NCBI RefSeq assembly: GCF_030272615.1 | Contig: NC_081410.1 | Span: forward strand, 574,193,241-574,257,240 | DNA length: 64,000 nucleotides | Source of the DNA: Cryptomeria japonica | Lineage: Eukaryota; Streptophyta; Pinopsida; Cupressales; Cupressaceae | Direction of reading: 5' to 3' | In this document: positions 11,505 through 24,043 of the stretch, in pieces | How positions within the stretch are numbered: position 1 is the first letter of the stretch | Layout: each line of letters starts with the position of its first letter | Translations under genes and position numbers: made by a program | Notes under the pieces: generated by a model | What the model was told of the DNA's origin: nothing | Database searches by the model: none | What the model saw: the letters and a program-made list of their open reading frames with translations, nothing else

Positions 11505-11805
11505 TGTTTGAAGTGAAGTCCAACAGACTCCTTCCTTTTGCCGCCAAAACTATTGGCCATTCGACTTCTCCTTGCAAGCTCTTTAAGAGCTGATTGTAAT
11601 TTATTTGTAGAGGTTAATTTTTCTGGAGCTAATTGCAGCTCTGTATATGTAAACCAGATTGGTGATTAATATATTGATTCCCCTGCTTCAAGTGTGGATG
11701 TAAGCAATTGCTGAACCACGATAAATGTATGTGTCTCATTGCCTGCGTTGTGTGTGTTTTTAATTCTGTTTATCTTTTGTTTAAATTCATTTCTTCATTC
11801 TAACA
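11505..11805 (+). repeat. Element A LTR 1 (5')
   Basis: 301 bp, starting TGTTTGAAGTG and ending TTCTAACA. It differs from the middle LTR at roughly one position in ten by eye, so the LTRs are old. ATAAT lies immediately to its left. Confidence 0.88.
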
Positions 11806-11807
11806 AT

Positions 11808-11819
11808 TGGTATTAGAGC
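11808..11819 (+). promoter_or_regulatory. Element A primer-binding site, copy 1
   Basis: TGGTATTAGAGC, two bases after the LTR: the initiator tRNA-Met site with one C-to-T change. Confidence 0.8.
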
Positions 11820-11865
11820 GAGGTTAGATTGCTGTTTAGATTTTGGTGGTTGAAATTCCAGAATC

Positions 11866-13319
11866 ATGGAAGAATCGAAGATAGAGAAGTTCTCCAGTCA
11901 GAGCTTTGTGTTATGGAAGCTGCATATGGAGTCTTTGTTGATAAAGCAAGACCTTTCACTCGCGCTTGAAGGGAAAGCGAGGAAACCAATTGGGATGGCT
12001 GATGAAGAGTGGGAAAAATTGGACAAGAAGGGAAGATCAACAGTTTTTCTCTTGCTATCCAATAATGTTCTCTTCAATGTTACGGGTGATGCAACAACAA
12101 AAGATGTATGGGATAAACTCACAACCATGTATGAAATGACATCGATTGTAAACAAAGTGTTTATTATGAAGCACTTATACAAATTGAAAAATGAAGGAAG
12201 GTTGTGCTATGGCAAACCACATCAATGAATTCAATACATTGATTAGTCAACTGACATTGGTGGGGATGACACAAGATGATGAGAGTAAGGCTACTCTGTT
12301 ATTATGTTCTTTACCAAGCAGCTGGGATGGTGTTGTAACAACAGTTAGCACATCTATATCCGGTAAAAATAAGTTGGTTTTTAATGATGTAGCAGTTGCT
12401 CTTCTTAGTGAGGATTTGAGAAGAAAGAATGAAGAACCTTCATCCGGTGAAGCCTTAACGGTGGTCAACATTGAAAATAGAGGTAGAAGTCATAATAGAG
12501 GCAAAAATAATTACCATAGATGTTCGAAATCAGCAAAGAGATAGAAGTTTAGAAACATAAATGGTGAATGTTGGTTTTGTGGCAAAGCTGGTCATGTGAA
12601 GAAGGATTGTAGAAACTTCAAAAGGACACAAGAGAGGGCATGGGACAATGAACCAAATATAGTTTATGATAAAGATGATAGTGTATTAATCCTTTCAACA
12701 ACCAACACTTCTTCAGATTCATGGGTGCTTGATTCTGATGCCTCCTATCATGCTACCTCATGTCATGAAGCGTTCATTAACTACCATGAAGGTCATTTTG
12801 GCAATGTTTTCTTAGGAGATAACAAAGCTTGTGAAATTACAGGCAAAGGGGATGTATTGCTACCATTAGAAGGTGGTAAAACATTTCTGCTCAAAGATGT
12901 TTTCCATGTCCCAAAATTGAAGCGAAATTTGATATCCGTTGGACAGCTCTTTGACTAAGGTCTAAATGTAAATTTTCTCCCGGATACATGAAAGGTAAGT
13001 CATGGTACCATGCTGATTGTAAATGGTAATAAAGTGGGAAGTCTATACATATTTAAGACTCATGGTCAAGTGGGAGCTGCAATGGTGATTGAGGATAGCA
13101 AAGCGGATCTTTGGCATTAAAGACTTGGGCACATTAGCAAGAAAGGTCTCCATGTTATGCATATAAGAAATCAGCTACTAGGCCTCAAACTTGTTGACTT
13201 AGCCTTTTGTGAACATTGCCTTTATGGCAAACAAAAGAGAGTCAGTTTTTTGAAAGGTGGGTGTGACACAAAGACAACACCACTGGAGCTTGTATACTCA
13301 GATGTTTTTTAGGCATATC
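11866..13319 (+). pseudogene. Element A copy 1 polyprotein, 5' part (gag, protease, start of integrase)
   Basis: Begins at ATG 11866 (MEESKIEKF), the same start as copy 2. Gag of the UBN2 type spans about 11866-12540, with a frameshift near 12200. One zinc knuckle, CWFCGKAGHVKKDC, lies near 12568-12609. The protease shows WVLDSDASYHAT, where the catalytic triplet DSG reads DSD. The GAG_pre-integrase region follows, ending with FCEHCLYGKQKRVSF. Stops include TAG at 12542, TAA at 12957 and CAT-TAA where copy 2 has CAT-CAA. The reading frame is cut at 13320-13324 (AAGGT) by element B and resumes at 20814. Confidence 0.85.
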
Positions 13320-13324
13320 AAGGT

Positions 13325-14865
13325 TGATAAAACAATGATGAACGAATAGTACCAAACCGGTACTGAGAGGGGGGGGTGAATCAGTACAGGCAAAATACAG
13401 TCCAAAACTGGTTTGTTAGGAAATACTCCAAGTGACTGGCAAGTAGTGACACTGGTTGAAATAAAGTGCAACTGATAAGACCCAAAACAACTAAAACAAT
13501 CATAAACCGGTTACTCACTAAGCTTTCCTCTTAGCTTAATACTATAGTACCATTACACCCTCATGCATGAACAGGTAAACTATCATCAGATCTTCACAAT
13601 AGTTAGTTTAATATGTTTTATAGATAGGCATAAAACACAGAACCATCATATGCTTAATAGGTAATAACAAAGCATCACAAGATAAAAGCATCACACATGA
13701 CACACATATTTTTCACGTGGAAACCCAACTGGGAAAAACCACAGTGGGGATGAATACCCACAAGCTGCTTTTTGAACTCTTTAGAAGTCTACTCTGTTAG
13801 GAGCCTTGTTCGGTTAAAGACATTACAATAGGTTCTACTAGGAACCAATCCTGTTAGGGATCACCCAGTTAAGGGATGGCTATAATACCCGGTTAGGGTT
13901 ACCATGTTAGAGGATTTCAAGAACTCAATAGCTAAAGGATCTCTAGAGCTCTATAGCTTCCCAGAACTCAATAACTTCGAGTTATCTTGTTAAAGGATTT
14001 GTATTAAGCCAGTTAAGGCTACCCTGTTAAGGGATTTCACAACTGTTGAAGTGGTTAAAGATCAATAGAATTACAATGATCTGGTAACAACACTCAATGC
14101 TAATGCAGATCCGTTTTGGCTCCTCTCCACCTTTCGCACATTCACTTTGTAGGTATCTCTTCTCTCCTTTGGTCTAGCAAGAATCACGTATCACTTCGTT
14201 TGGATACACACATACAACTTTTTCCAACAACTTTAGAAAGAAACACAACATCGACCTTATAGGAAATAGACATGTCGGTAGCAAAAACCCTAAACCTGTT
14301 AGGTTAAGCAATTCAAGTGGTTCAATCCTGACCGTTGAATCATACTGCATTAAATGCAATAATCTTGAATCGATCTCAAGAAATTCTCCATCGTCCATTA
14401 TCCACCGATTTCATGGCGGTTGATAACCCATCATGCATTATCACTGTTTGAAAAACTTCGCACATTCCCAAGGTGGATAGGGATAGTCTTCTTCATGCAA
14501 GATCCTTCACGCACACAGGGCTTACGTGGCAACACGATCTGTTCTCCGTTATACTACTAACTCATCACACAAAGATCACTGATTGAGTCACATAGGCTTG
14601 AGGTACTCCAACCAGAAATCCTGAAGTGGAAACTACCTACCAACTGGTAGTCATACAATGCTTCCATGTGCCGATTGCCATAACTACATGCTGGTTCACC
14701 TTGAACAAATATACCACTTCATTTTGGCATATATACCAGTTCACACATATGTTGGTTCTCTCTTCTCGCATATCACATATGCTGGTTCACATCATATCAC
14801 ATATTGACATCAATGACAACATACAATACCATTATGTCCTCATACCGGTTCACATAATGCCAACA
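13325..14865 (-). repeat. Element B 3' LTR
   Basis: About 1.54 kb. In element orientation it starts TGTTGGCATTATGTGAACCGG and ends TTATCA. It contains many short repeats of GTTAGG/GTTAAGG and CCGGTT type, the GTGGTTTTTCCC motif (complement near 13730-13745) and the C-run terminal motif (complement near 13370). Confidence 0.9.
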
Positions 14866-14879
14866 ATCTCCCCTTTTGG
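14866..14879 (-). promoter_or_regulatory. Element B polypurine tract
   Basis: The minus strand CCAAAAGGGGAGAT directly precedes the LTR start TGTTGGC. Confidence 0.85.
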
Positions 14880-15066
14880 CATTGATGGCAATATACAAAG
14901 ATATCTCTCCGCTTCACTCCTTCTTCCCCTTTGACAACAATGCCAAAGTGGAGGCACAAGCATCCCTGTTCCATTATGCTGCTCCCCTTGAGGAGTAGCA
15001 TCCTTCAACACATCAATCAACAAAAATTTGACTATGCAATACTTGATTGATGTGGAACAAATACTT
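14880..15066 (-). other. Element B 3' non-coding region
   Basis: Short spacer between the end of the RNase H coding region and the PPT. No coding potential seen. Confidence 0.6.
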
Positions 15067-18000
15067 TTAGTTCACCTCCTGAAGGGGCAGTACCCCCAAT
15101 TCACCTCTTAAATGCACAAATGTAGTCTTTGGGAGAGGCTTGGTGAATATGTCTGCTAACTGCTCCTTACTGGAAACATGTTCCAGTGCAATCTCTTTAT
15201 TCTGAACCTTTTCCCTCAAGAAATGATACTTAAGCTCAAAACGCTTGGTTCTAGAATGTAAAACCGGATTCTTTGAAATATTAATGGCACTTGTGTTATC
15301 ACAGAATATACTTACTAGTTCAGATACATGGATTTTGAAGCCATTTAAAACATGCTTCATCTAGATTGTCTGAGTGCAGTTCATGAAAGCTGCAACATAC
15401 TCTGCTTCCACTGTAGACTGAGAGATACAACTCTGCTTTTACTCATCCATGAGACTACTCTACCACCGAGAAAGAATACACCACCAGTTGTACTTTTTCG
15501 GTCATCCACATTACCTGCCCAATTAGCATCTGGGAATACTTTCAGAATGAAATCATTGTTGTATGGGTACCACAATCCATAGTCAACTGTTCCCTTCAGA
15601 TACCTAAGAATCCGCTTGACTGCAACCAAGTGGGATTCTCTTGGACTTTTCTGGAACCTTGCAGTAATGCCAACTACATGTGCAATATTCGGTCTGCTAT
15701 GCACTACATAATGCAACTTACCAATCATTGATCGGTATTCCTTCTCATCAACCAGTGCGGAATCATCCTCTTTTGACAACTTGCAACCTGTCACCATCAG
15801 TGTACCAACTAGTTTGCAATCTTCCATGCCAAAGGTCTTCAACACCTCTTTGACATATTTGGACTGAGTGATAAAGATTCCATCTTTCATCTACTGGATC
15901 TGTAGTCCAATGACGAACTTAATCTCCCCTATGAGTGACATCTCAAACTCTTTCTTCATCTCATCAGCAAACTCATGACTCATCTTGTCATCTCCACCAA
16001 AGATAATGTCATCAACGAAAACCTCACAGATCAGGATCTAATCTCCTTCAGATTTCAAGTAGATATTACTATCTTCACTTGTTCTCTCAAATCCAATCAT
16101 CACAAGATGGGAATGTAGACGTTCATACCATGCTCTAGGTGCCTGCTTTAGACCATATAAGGCTTTATGTAGCCTGCACACCATATCACTGTCTTCAGAT
16201 AGGGAAAACCCATCTGGTTTCTCTATATACACCTCCTCTTCAAGTACACCATTTAGGAATGCAAATTTTACATCCATTTGATATACCTTGAATCCTTTAA
16301 AAGCTACATATGCAAGAAGCATACGAACTCCTTCCAATTTGGCTGCAGGAGCAAAGGTTTCTCCATAGTCTTCTCCTTCTTCTTGAGCATATCCTTTGCA
16401 CACCAATCTGGCTTTATTCCTAATCACTGTACCATCCTCATTCAGCTTGTTTCTAAACACCCATTTGGTGCTAATGACATTTTTATGCTCCAGTCTGGGT
16501 ACCAAGGACCATGTACCATTTTTCTCTATCTGGTCAAGTTCCTCTTCCATTGCCTTGATCCAGTCTTCATCTTTATGAGCCTCTTTGAATGATTTAGGCT
16601 CAAATTCAAACATCATACATGAGTTTTCTCTGATCTTTCTTCTTGTAAGGATTCCTACATCCTTATCTCCTATGATCTACTTAGGATCATGATTCAGCTT
16701 GACATACCGAGGAATGTTCTTGACTGGTTCTTCTTGCTTTTCCTCTTCATCCTCATCTTCATCAGTATCAGCATTCACCAGTTCAGGAACACTGTTACTG
16801 GTACTTGGTTGAATAACAACCAGTTCCCAAAAGGTTGCAACCGGTTCATTTGTAGCTTGATCACTACTAGTTTTCTTAGTTTTCTCAGAAGATTCATCAA
16901 CTCTTACATTGATACTTTCCATAATTCTTTGAGTCCTATTGTTGTAACACTTGAGAGCTTTACTCTTGGTGGAATATCCTAGGAATATTCCCTCATCACA
17001 TTTAGCTTCAAATTTGCCCTGATGTTCACTCCTCTTAATGTAACATTTTCTACCAAATACCCTAAAGTAGCTAATCACAGGTATCTTACTGGTCCAATAC
17101 TCATAAGGAGTTTTGTCCTTACCTTTCTTGATGAGTACCCGGTTCATTGTGTAGACTGCAGTGCTCACCGCTTCTCTCCAAAAGGTGTGAGCTACCTTTC
17201 CTTGAATCAACATGGTTCTAGCTACTTCAACCATAGTCCGGTTATTCCTCTCTGCTAGGCCATTCTACTATGGAGTCCAAGGGGCAGACAGTTGCCTCTT
17301 GATGCCAAATTCTTCACAATACTTGTTGAATTCACCAAAAGTGAATTCCCCTCCTTGATCAGTTCTGAGACACTTGATCCTTTTACCGCTTTCCTTCTCC
17401 ACTAATGCTCTGAAAGCTTTGAATTTCACAAAGGCTTCAGACTTGTCTTTCAAGAATGTGACCCACATCATTCTTGAGTAGTCACCAGTGAGAATCATAA
17501 AGTACCTATCACCCTGCATACTTCTAGTTTTCATAGGACCACACAAATCAGTATGCACAAGATCAAGCAAGTTGTCAGCAGTGAAAGATTTACCTTTAAA
17601 GGTTGAGGAAGACATTTTCCCCAATTGACACTCTCTACACAAGGTATTATCCGGTTTGCTTAGCACCGGCAACCCTCTAACTGCCTTGATCTTACTAGCC
17701 TTCACAATGTTATCAAAGTTTACATGGTAGAGTCTCCTATGCCATATCTAGCTATCATCAAACTTAGCCATAAGACATGTACTTATATTTGCATTCAGAT
17801 GAAATAGGTTACCTTTGGTCTGCATGCCAGTGGCCACCAATTCACCATCTTTTCCTTTGATTTTGCAAACTCCATTCTTGAATTCCAGAGTGAGGCCACT
17901 GTCATTCAGCTGGGCAACACTCAGAAGGTTATGTCTGAGACAATCAACCCAGTACACATTTTCAGCACTTCTCTTTCCATTGAAAGAGATGGACCCTTTG

Positions 18001-19157
18001 CCTTTGACTATGCATGGTGCATCATTGCCAAAGCGAACCACACCACCATCATACTCCTCCAAGGATAGAAACTTGCTCCGGTCACCTATCATATGGTGAG
18101 AACAACCACTATCAATGATCCACTCATTGGAATTATCAAACTAGGAGACAAGAGCCTTCTTGTCTGCCACATCTTCCTTTACAGCAACAAACACAATGTC
18201 TTCATTCTCTTCATCTTCCGATTCCTCATCTGTGACACCTTCATCAAGTGTCACAAAATAGTTTCTCCGGTTTCCTCCTTTGAATTTCCTGAACCTTTTT
18301 GGTTTGTCCTTGTTAACGCCATTAGGACAGTTTATAGCAATATGTCCTATCCGGTTACAAGAAAAGCATTTCAAAGTTAGCTTACATTTGTATTTACCAG
18401 TTCCTTTAGGAAGCTTCCTGGCAAGGAGAGCTTCAAATGCCATCAGAATATCCTCATCATTCATTTCTCTACTCTGTCTAGGTTCACCGCTAGTGCTAGC
18501 TTCTTTTCCTTTTCTGGACAGCATAGCAGAGGCTTTAAATGTTGATTCAGTCTTTTGAACACTACCATCAAAACTATTTAGCTCATAGGCTGTCAACTTG
18601 GCTATGATGGAGTCCAAGGATACCTTAGTCTTGTCTATTGATCTCAGCTCCTGAATAGCAACAACCCTTATTGCATAGACCGGCAACAGGGATCTCAGGA
18701 CTTTGCTTACCATAATGGAATCTTCTATTTTACCACCTGCACTCTTGATTTCTCCAACAACTATTTTGATTCTTATTCCATATTGCTGAATGGTCTCACC
18801 TTCAACCATCCGCATATCTTCAAACTTCCCTCTCAGGCTTTCTTCCTTTGCCTGTTTTACATGTTCATCACCACCATAGATATTTTCAAGAGCATCCCAT
18901 ACCTCTTTGGGATTTACCTTGTCCTGAACATCAATAAACTCAATGTTAGATAGACTACTAATAAGGGCTTCCATGACTTGCCCATTTTCTTATATCTCTC
19001 TCTTTTGGTCATCGGTGAGAGCACTGGTAGGGACAACATAGACATTCTCAACATAACTCCAGTGTTGAGCACCCATGCTTCTGATGAATATCTTCATCCT
19101 ATCTTTCCATATATCAAAATTTTCCCTGTTAAACTTTGGACCTTCCCTCTTCATCAT
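15067..19157 (-). pseudogene. Element B Copia polyprotein, stop-riddled
   Basis: From ATG 19157 (MMKREGPKF) the minus strand reads about 1,360 codons in one frame, with a single-base frameshift near 15405. The domains in order are: gag of UBN2 type (19157-18380); a zinc knuckle CFSCNRIGHIAINC (18368-18327); an aspartic protease with the intact motif WIIDSGCSHHM (about 18122-18090); GAG_pre-integrase with an HxxxH...CxxC pattern; the integrase core with VHTDLCGPM, DYSRMMW and RTDQGGEF (17620-17320); the integrase C-terminus (17234-16677); reverse transcriptase with CKGYAQEEG and [11 protein letters not shown] (16616-16038); and RNase H ending IADIFTKPLP-like (15360-15067). About nine in-frame stops are visible, eight of them TAG, mostly at positions where related sequences have CAG or TGG. 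It is closely related to the polyprotein of element C. Confidence 0.9.
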
Positions 19158-19212
19158 TTGACTGGGATATTTACCTCAAGCGGTTAAGCTTACAACACAA
19201 AGGACCTAGAGT

Positions 19213-19224
19213 GCTCTGATACCA
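19213..19224 (-). promoter_or_regulatory. Element B primer-binding site
   Basis: The minus strand TGGTATCAGAGC, two to three bases inside the LTR, is an exact match to the initiator tRNA-Met-type site. Confidence 0.9.
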
Positions 19225-19226
19225 AT

Positions 19227-20808
19227 TTATAACTCAATGATGAATGAATAGTACCAAACCGGTACTAAGAGGGGGGGGTGAATCAGTACAAGCAAAATAC
19301 AGTCCAAAACCGGTTTGTCAGCAAATACTCCTAGTGACTGGCAAGCAGTGACACTGGTTGAAACAGAGTGCAACCAGTAAGACCCAGAACAACTAAAACA
19401 ATCATAAACCGATTACTCACTAAGATTTCCTCTTAGCTCAATACTATAGTACCATTAGACCCTCATGCATGAACAGGTAAACTATCATTAGATCTTCACA
19501 ATAGTTAGTTCAATATGTTTTATAGATAGGCATAAAACACAGAACCATCATATGCTTAACAAGTAATAACAAAGCATCACAAGATAAAAGCATCACACAT
19601 GACACACATATTTTTCACGTGGAAACCCAACTGGGAAAAACCACGGTGGGGATGAATACCCACAAGCTACTTTTTGAACTCTTTAGAAGTCCACTCCGTT
19701 AGGAGCCTTTTCCGGTTAAAGACATTACAATAGGTTCTACTAGGAACCAATCCTGTTAGGGATCACTTGGTTAAGGGATGGCTATAATACCCGGTTAAGG
19801 GTTAAACCCAGTTAGGGTTATCTTGTTAGAGGATTTCAAGAACTCAATAGCTAAAGGATCCCAGAGCTCTATAGCTTCCCAGAACTCAATAACTTCGAGT
19901 TACCTTGTTTAAGGATTTGTATTAAGCCAATTAAGGCTACCCTGTTAAGGGATTTCACAACTGTTGAAGTGGTTAAAGATCAACAGGAATTACAATGATC
20001 TAGTAACAACACTCAATGCTAATGCAGATACATTTTGGCTCCTCTTCACCTTCTACACATTCACTTTGCAGGTATCTCTTCTCTCCTTTGGTGTAGCAAG
20101 AATCACGTATCACTTCGCTTGGATACACACATACAACTTTTGCCAACAACTTTAGAAAGAAACACAACATCGACCTTATAGGAAATAGATAGGTCGGTAG
20201 CAAAACCCTAAACCCTAAACCTGTTAGGTTAAACAATTCGAGCGGTTCAATCCTGACCATTGAATCATACTACATTAAATGCAATAATCTTGAATCAATC
20301 TCAAGACATTCTCCATCGTCCATTATCCACCAATTTCATGGCGGCTGATAACCCATCATGCGTTATCACTGTTTGAAAAACTTCGCACATTCCCAAGGTG
20401 GATAGGGATAGTCTTCTTCATGCAAGATCCTTCATGCACACAGGGCTTACGTGGCAACATGATCTGTTCTCTGTTATACTGCTAACTCATCATAGAGAGA
20501 TCATTGATTGAGTCACACAAGCTTGAGGTACTCCAATCGGAAATCCTGAAGTGGAAACTACCTACCAACTGGTAGTCATACAATGCTTCCATGTGCCGGT
20601 TCCCATAACTACATACCAGTTCACCTTGACATGCCGATTCACCTTGAACAAATATACGACTTCATTTTGGCATATATACCGGTTCACAAATATGTCGGGT
20701 CTCTCTTCTTACATATCACATATGCCGGTTCACATCATATCACATATTGACATCAATGACAACATACAATATCATTATGTCCTCATACCGGTTCACATAA
20801 TGCCAACA
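19227..20808 (-). repeat. Element B 5' LTR
   Basis: About 1.58 kb, colinear with 13325-14865 and highly similar. It has small indels, for example an extra GGGTTAAACCCAGTTA segment near 19798-19815 and an extra CCGATTCACC stretch near 20630. In element orientation its end reads TTATAA where the partner has TTATCA. Confidence 0.9.
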
Positions 20809-20813
20809 GAGGT

Positions 20814-23800
20814 AACCTCCATTGGAGGAACTAACTAGTTTGTAACATTTCTTGATGATTGTACAAGAAAAGTATGGATTTAGATGATTTCTAGGAAATC
20901 TGAAGTCTTTTCAAAATTTAAAATTTTCAAGGCTTTAGTTGAAAATCAGATTGGGCATAAGATTAAATGCTTACAAACCAATAACGGTGGGGAATTTTAT
21001 TCAAATGAATTTGATGAATTTTGTGTTGATAATGGGATTAGAAGAATTAAGGTTGTTCCTTTCACTCCTCAAGAAAACGGTGCAACCAAGAGGATGAATA
21101 GAACAATTCTTGAAAAGGCACGATGTATGTTGTCTAATGCAGGTTTAGGCAAGGAATTTTGGGCAGAGGCGTGTAGCACAACAGTGTATTAATCAACTGA
21201 AGTCCATCATCTAAATTGGATTTTGGTATTACAGAAGAGGAATGGCAAGGGAAGAGGATTTCATACTCACATTTTCATGTGTTTGGATGCGAAACCTTCT
21301 CGCATATACCCAAGGAAAAGCAAATGAAATTGGATCCAAAGTCGCTGAAATGTATTTTTGTGGTGTATGGAGAAGAGCAATTTGGTTTCAAATTGTGGGA
21401 TCCAATTCACAAAAAGATTATTCGCAATAGGGATGTAGTTTTCCATGAAACCTCCTTTCCCGCACTACAAGATTCAAATAAATCAGAGATAGAATATGTC
21501 AATATGTCTTTGTTTCAGAATTTGACTACCAACGCTTTGCCTCCGGTCTCTCATTCAGTGGGAGCTCTTATGACGTCTACCTCAGTTGAATATAATTCTC
21601 AGTCTAAGAATGAAGAAGCAAGTGCCAATAATGAATGGTCTTCATTCAATTCTAAAATTTGGAGTCTACCAAACAGTGCAAATCCTCCCCAAAATAGCAC
21701 TGATGTTGGAGGAAACTTTGAAGATCACCCTTACGGTGAGCATCTTGGTGCACGTTATTCCACATTGTTTGGGCATCCTCCACAGTGCTCTGCACCTCCA
21801 CCACATTCTACAAATTTTGATTTATACTCCCCATGGCATGCTGCATAGTCTTCACACGCAACACACCCATCGTAGCCCCCACACCCCACAGCTTCCTTAC
21901 CCTCCATGCAAGCTCCCTGCAGTCTACTCCATGGGGTCCCTATAGGCTCCACCTCCGCAGTCTCACTGTGGAGTCACCCTCCAGCCCAGCCTATGGAGGA
22001 TGCCACCATGACTCCCCACTCCCTGCACTCTCGATAGCCCAAGGCCGTGGAAGATGCCGCCACGGCTCCCAGCCCTCTGTACACTCGCACAAGGCAGCCC
22101 GTGGAAGGTGGTTCTACGGGTTTATCCAATAGTGATATTCGTGCATCAAACGTGGATAAAAATCCACAAGTTTCTGATTACGTTGCAGACAGAGATCTTA
22201 CCAAACTCAAAAATAGAGTCATTACAGGGAACATAAATAGAGACAATATGAGAGATATGAGTTTGCATAAACAGGGATTACAACAATTGAATGACTCTAC
22301 TACTGAAACAGAGAGTCAATTGAGGAAATCAACCAGACAGAGGCGACCTCCTGTAAAGTTCTCCGATTATGATTTACCATTTTGTGAAAAAGCCGAACCT
22401 TCTTTTCTCTTCTTTGATCAAACAAAGCTTGCAACATATAAAGAAGCTTGTATAATTGTAGATTGTGATAATTGGCAAGCTGCAATGTACGAAGAAATGG
22501 ATGCACTAGTGAGAAATCAGACATGGGATTTGGTGCTACTTCCTCCTGACAGAAAGGCATTAAGAAATAAATGGGTGTATAAACTAAAAGATGAAGTCGA
22601 TGGTCACAAAAGATTTCGAGCAAGACTGGTTGTAAACGGATATGCTCAGCAGCAAGACCTCAACTTCAAAGAAATTTTCTCGCTAGTAGTTAAAATAACT
22701 ACCATCCAAGCAGTATTGGGCTTAGTTGCAACCTAGGATCTTGAACTTGAACAGTTGGATGTGAAGATGACATTTCTCCATGGCGATCTTGATGAGGAAC
22801 TATTTATGCATCGGTCGGAAGGGTTCATTAAAAAGGGGCAAGAACACCTTTATTGCATATTGAAACACAGTTTGTATGGGCTTAAGCAAGCCCCCCGACA
22901 ATGGTATCTTAAATTTGATAAATTCATGATTGATCACAAGTTTACTCATACCGAGTGTGATCCTTGTATCTATTACAAGAAGCTTCCTAATGACAAATTT
23001 GTTATTCTTCTCCTTTATGTGGATGATATGCTAGTGGCTGGCACAAGCATGAGGATTGTGAGTGAACTTAAAACTCACTTAGCAAAGGAATTTGCCATGA
23101 AAGATTTGGGGGTAGCAAAGAAGATCCTAGGAATGATTATTTTTTCGGGATAGAAAAAAGAGAGAACTTAAACTATCTCAGCAAGACTACATCAAAAAAG
23201 TCTTGGATAGATTTGGTATTACAGATGCTAAGTCTGTTTGTGTACTCTTAGCCTCTCATTTTCAGTTGTCTTCTCAATTGTGTCCAAAAACACAAGAGGA
23301 TAAGGAGTTTATGGATAAAATTCCCTACCAATCTGCAGTTGGAAGTCTCATGTATGCTATGGTGTCTAGTCGATCGGACATTGCTCATGCCATGGGATTG
23401 GTGAGCAGATTTATGGCTAATCTGGGCAAATCACATTGGGAGGCGGTTAAGTATATCTTGCAGTATCTTAAGGGTACTTCTGATTTTTGTTTATGGTTTG
23501 GAAAGGACAAGGCAATTTTGCAAGGGTTTACCAATTTTGATTTTGTCAGTGATTTAGACAAAATAAAGTCTACGTCAGGTTATGCTTTCACATTTGCTGG
23601 GGCAGTGATTAGTTGAGCTTCAAAATTGCAACATACAGTTGCTCAATCGACTATGGAGGCTGAATACATAGTTCTTTTTGAAGGAGCCAAAGAGATGGTA
23701 TGTTTGCAACTCTTGTTCAACGAGTTGGGTTTTAAGCAATTAGATTTTGCTTTGTTTTGTGATAACTGCAGTGCCATTTTTATAACTAAACATCAAACAT

Positions 23801-23982
23801 CTCAGTCGTGGTCAAAACATGTTGATATTCATAGTCATTATGTTCTCCATATGGTCGAAGTAGGCAAATTTAATGTAGATAAAATTCATACCGACATGAA
23901 TGCAGCTGATGTGCTCACTAAAGTGGTTAAGTGGGAGAAGTTCAATTTCTGCCGAGCTTCTCTCAGCCTTTCCAATAACTGA
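20814..23982 (+). pseudogene. Element A copy 1 polyprotein, 3' part (integrase, reverse transcriptase, RNase H)
   Basis: Resumes the integrase interrupted by B. The integrase core has FLDDCTRKVW and NNGGEFYSNEF (20830-21190), followed by its C-terminal part. A GC-rich, Pro/Ser/His-rich linker occupies about 21765-22125. Reverse transcriptase (22400-23150) has NKWVYKLK, the YVDDM active site near 23017-23031 and [11 protein letters not shown]. RNase H ends at the TGA at 23980-23982 (SLSNN). Stops include TAA at 21190, TAG at 21846, TAG at 22734 (copy 2 has TGG there), TAG at 23151 and TGA at 23614 (copy 2 has TGG). A catalytically intact YVDD survives, but the frame as a whole is dead. Confidence 0.87.
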
Positions 23983-24028
23983 TAGCAGGACTGAGTTGGG
24001 GAATCTATTTGTTGCAGCAGTTCGTTGG

Positions 24029-24043
24029 CCTTTAGTGGGAGAT
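24029..24043 (+). promoter_or_regulatory. Element A polypurine tract before the middle LTR
   Basis: CCTTTAGTGGGAGAT abuts the LTR start TGTTGGAAG. The equivalent tract before LTR 3 is at 29073-29087. Confidence 0.75.

Larger units (their letters stand above)
13325..20808 (-). mobile_element. Element B: full-length Copia retrotransposon nested in A
   Basis: A complete minus-strand Ty1/Copia element with LTRs at 13325-14865 and 19227-20808, flanked by AAGGT (13320-13324) and GAGGT (20809-20813). The target in undisturbed copy 2 of element A reads CCAAGGTAACC, confirming the insertion point in the integrase gene. The PBS is at 19213-19224, the PPT at 14866-14879, and one polyprotein at 19157-15067. 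The element is 7.5 kb. Its polyprotein is nearly colinear, with stops but only one clear frameshift, so it is better preserved than host A. Confidence 0.92.

Noticed and set aside
21755-22132. Cys/Gly-rich minus-strand and alternative plus-strand frames
   Set aside because: Other-phase readings of the GC-rich linker of the A polyprotein; the integrase-RT frame explains the region.
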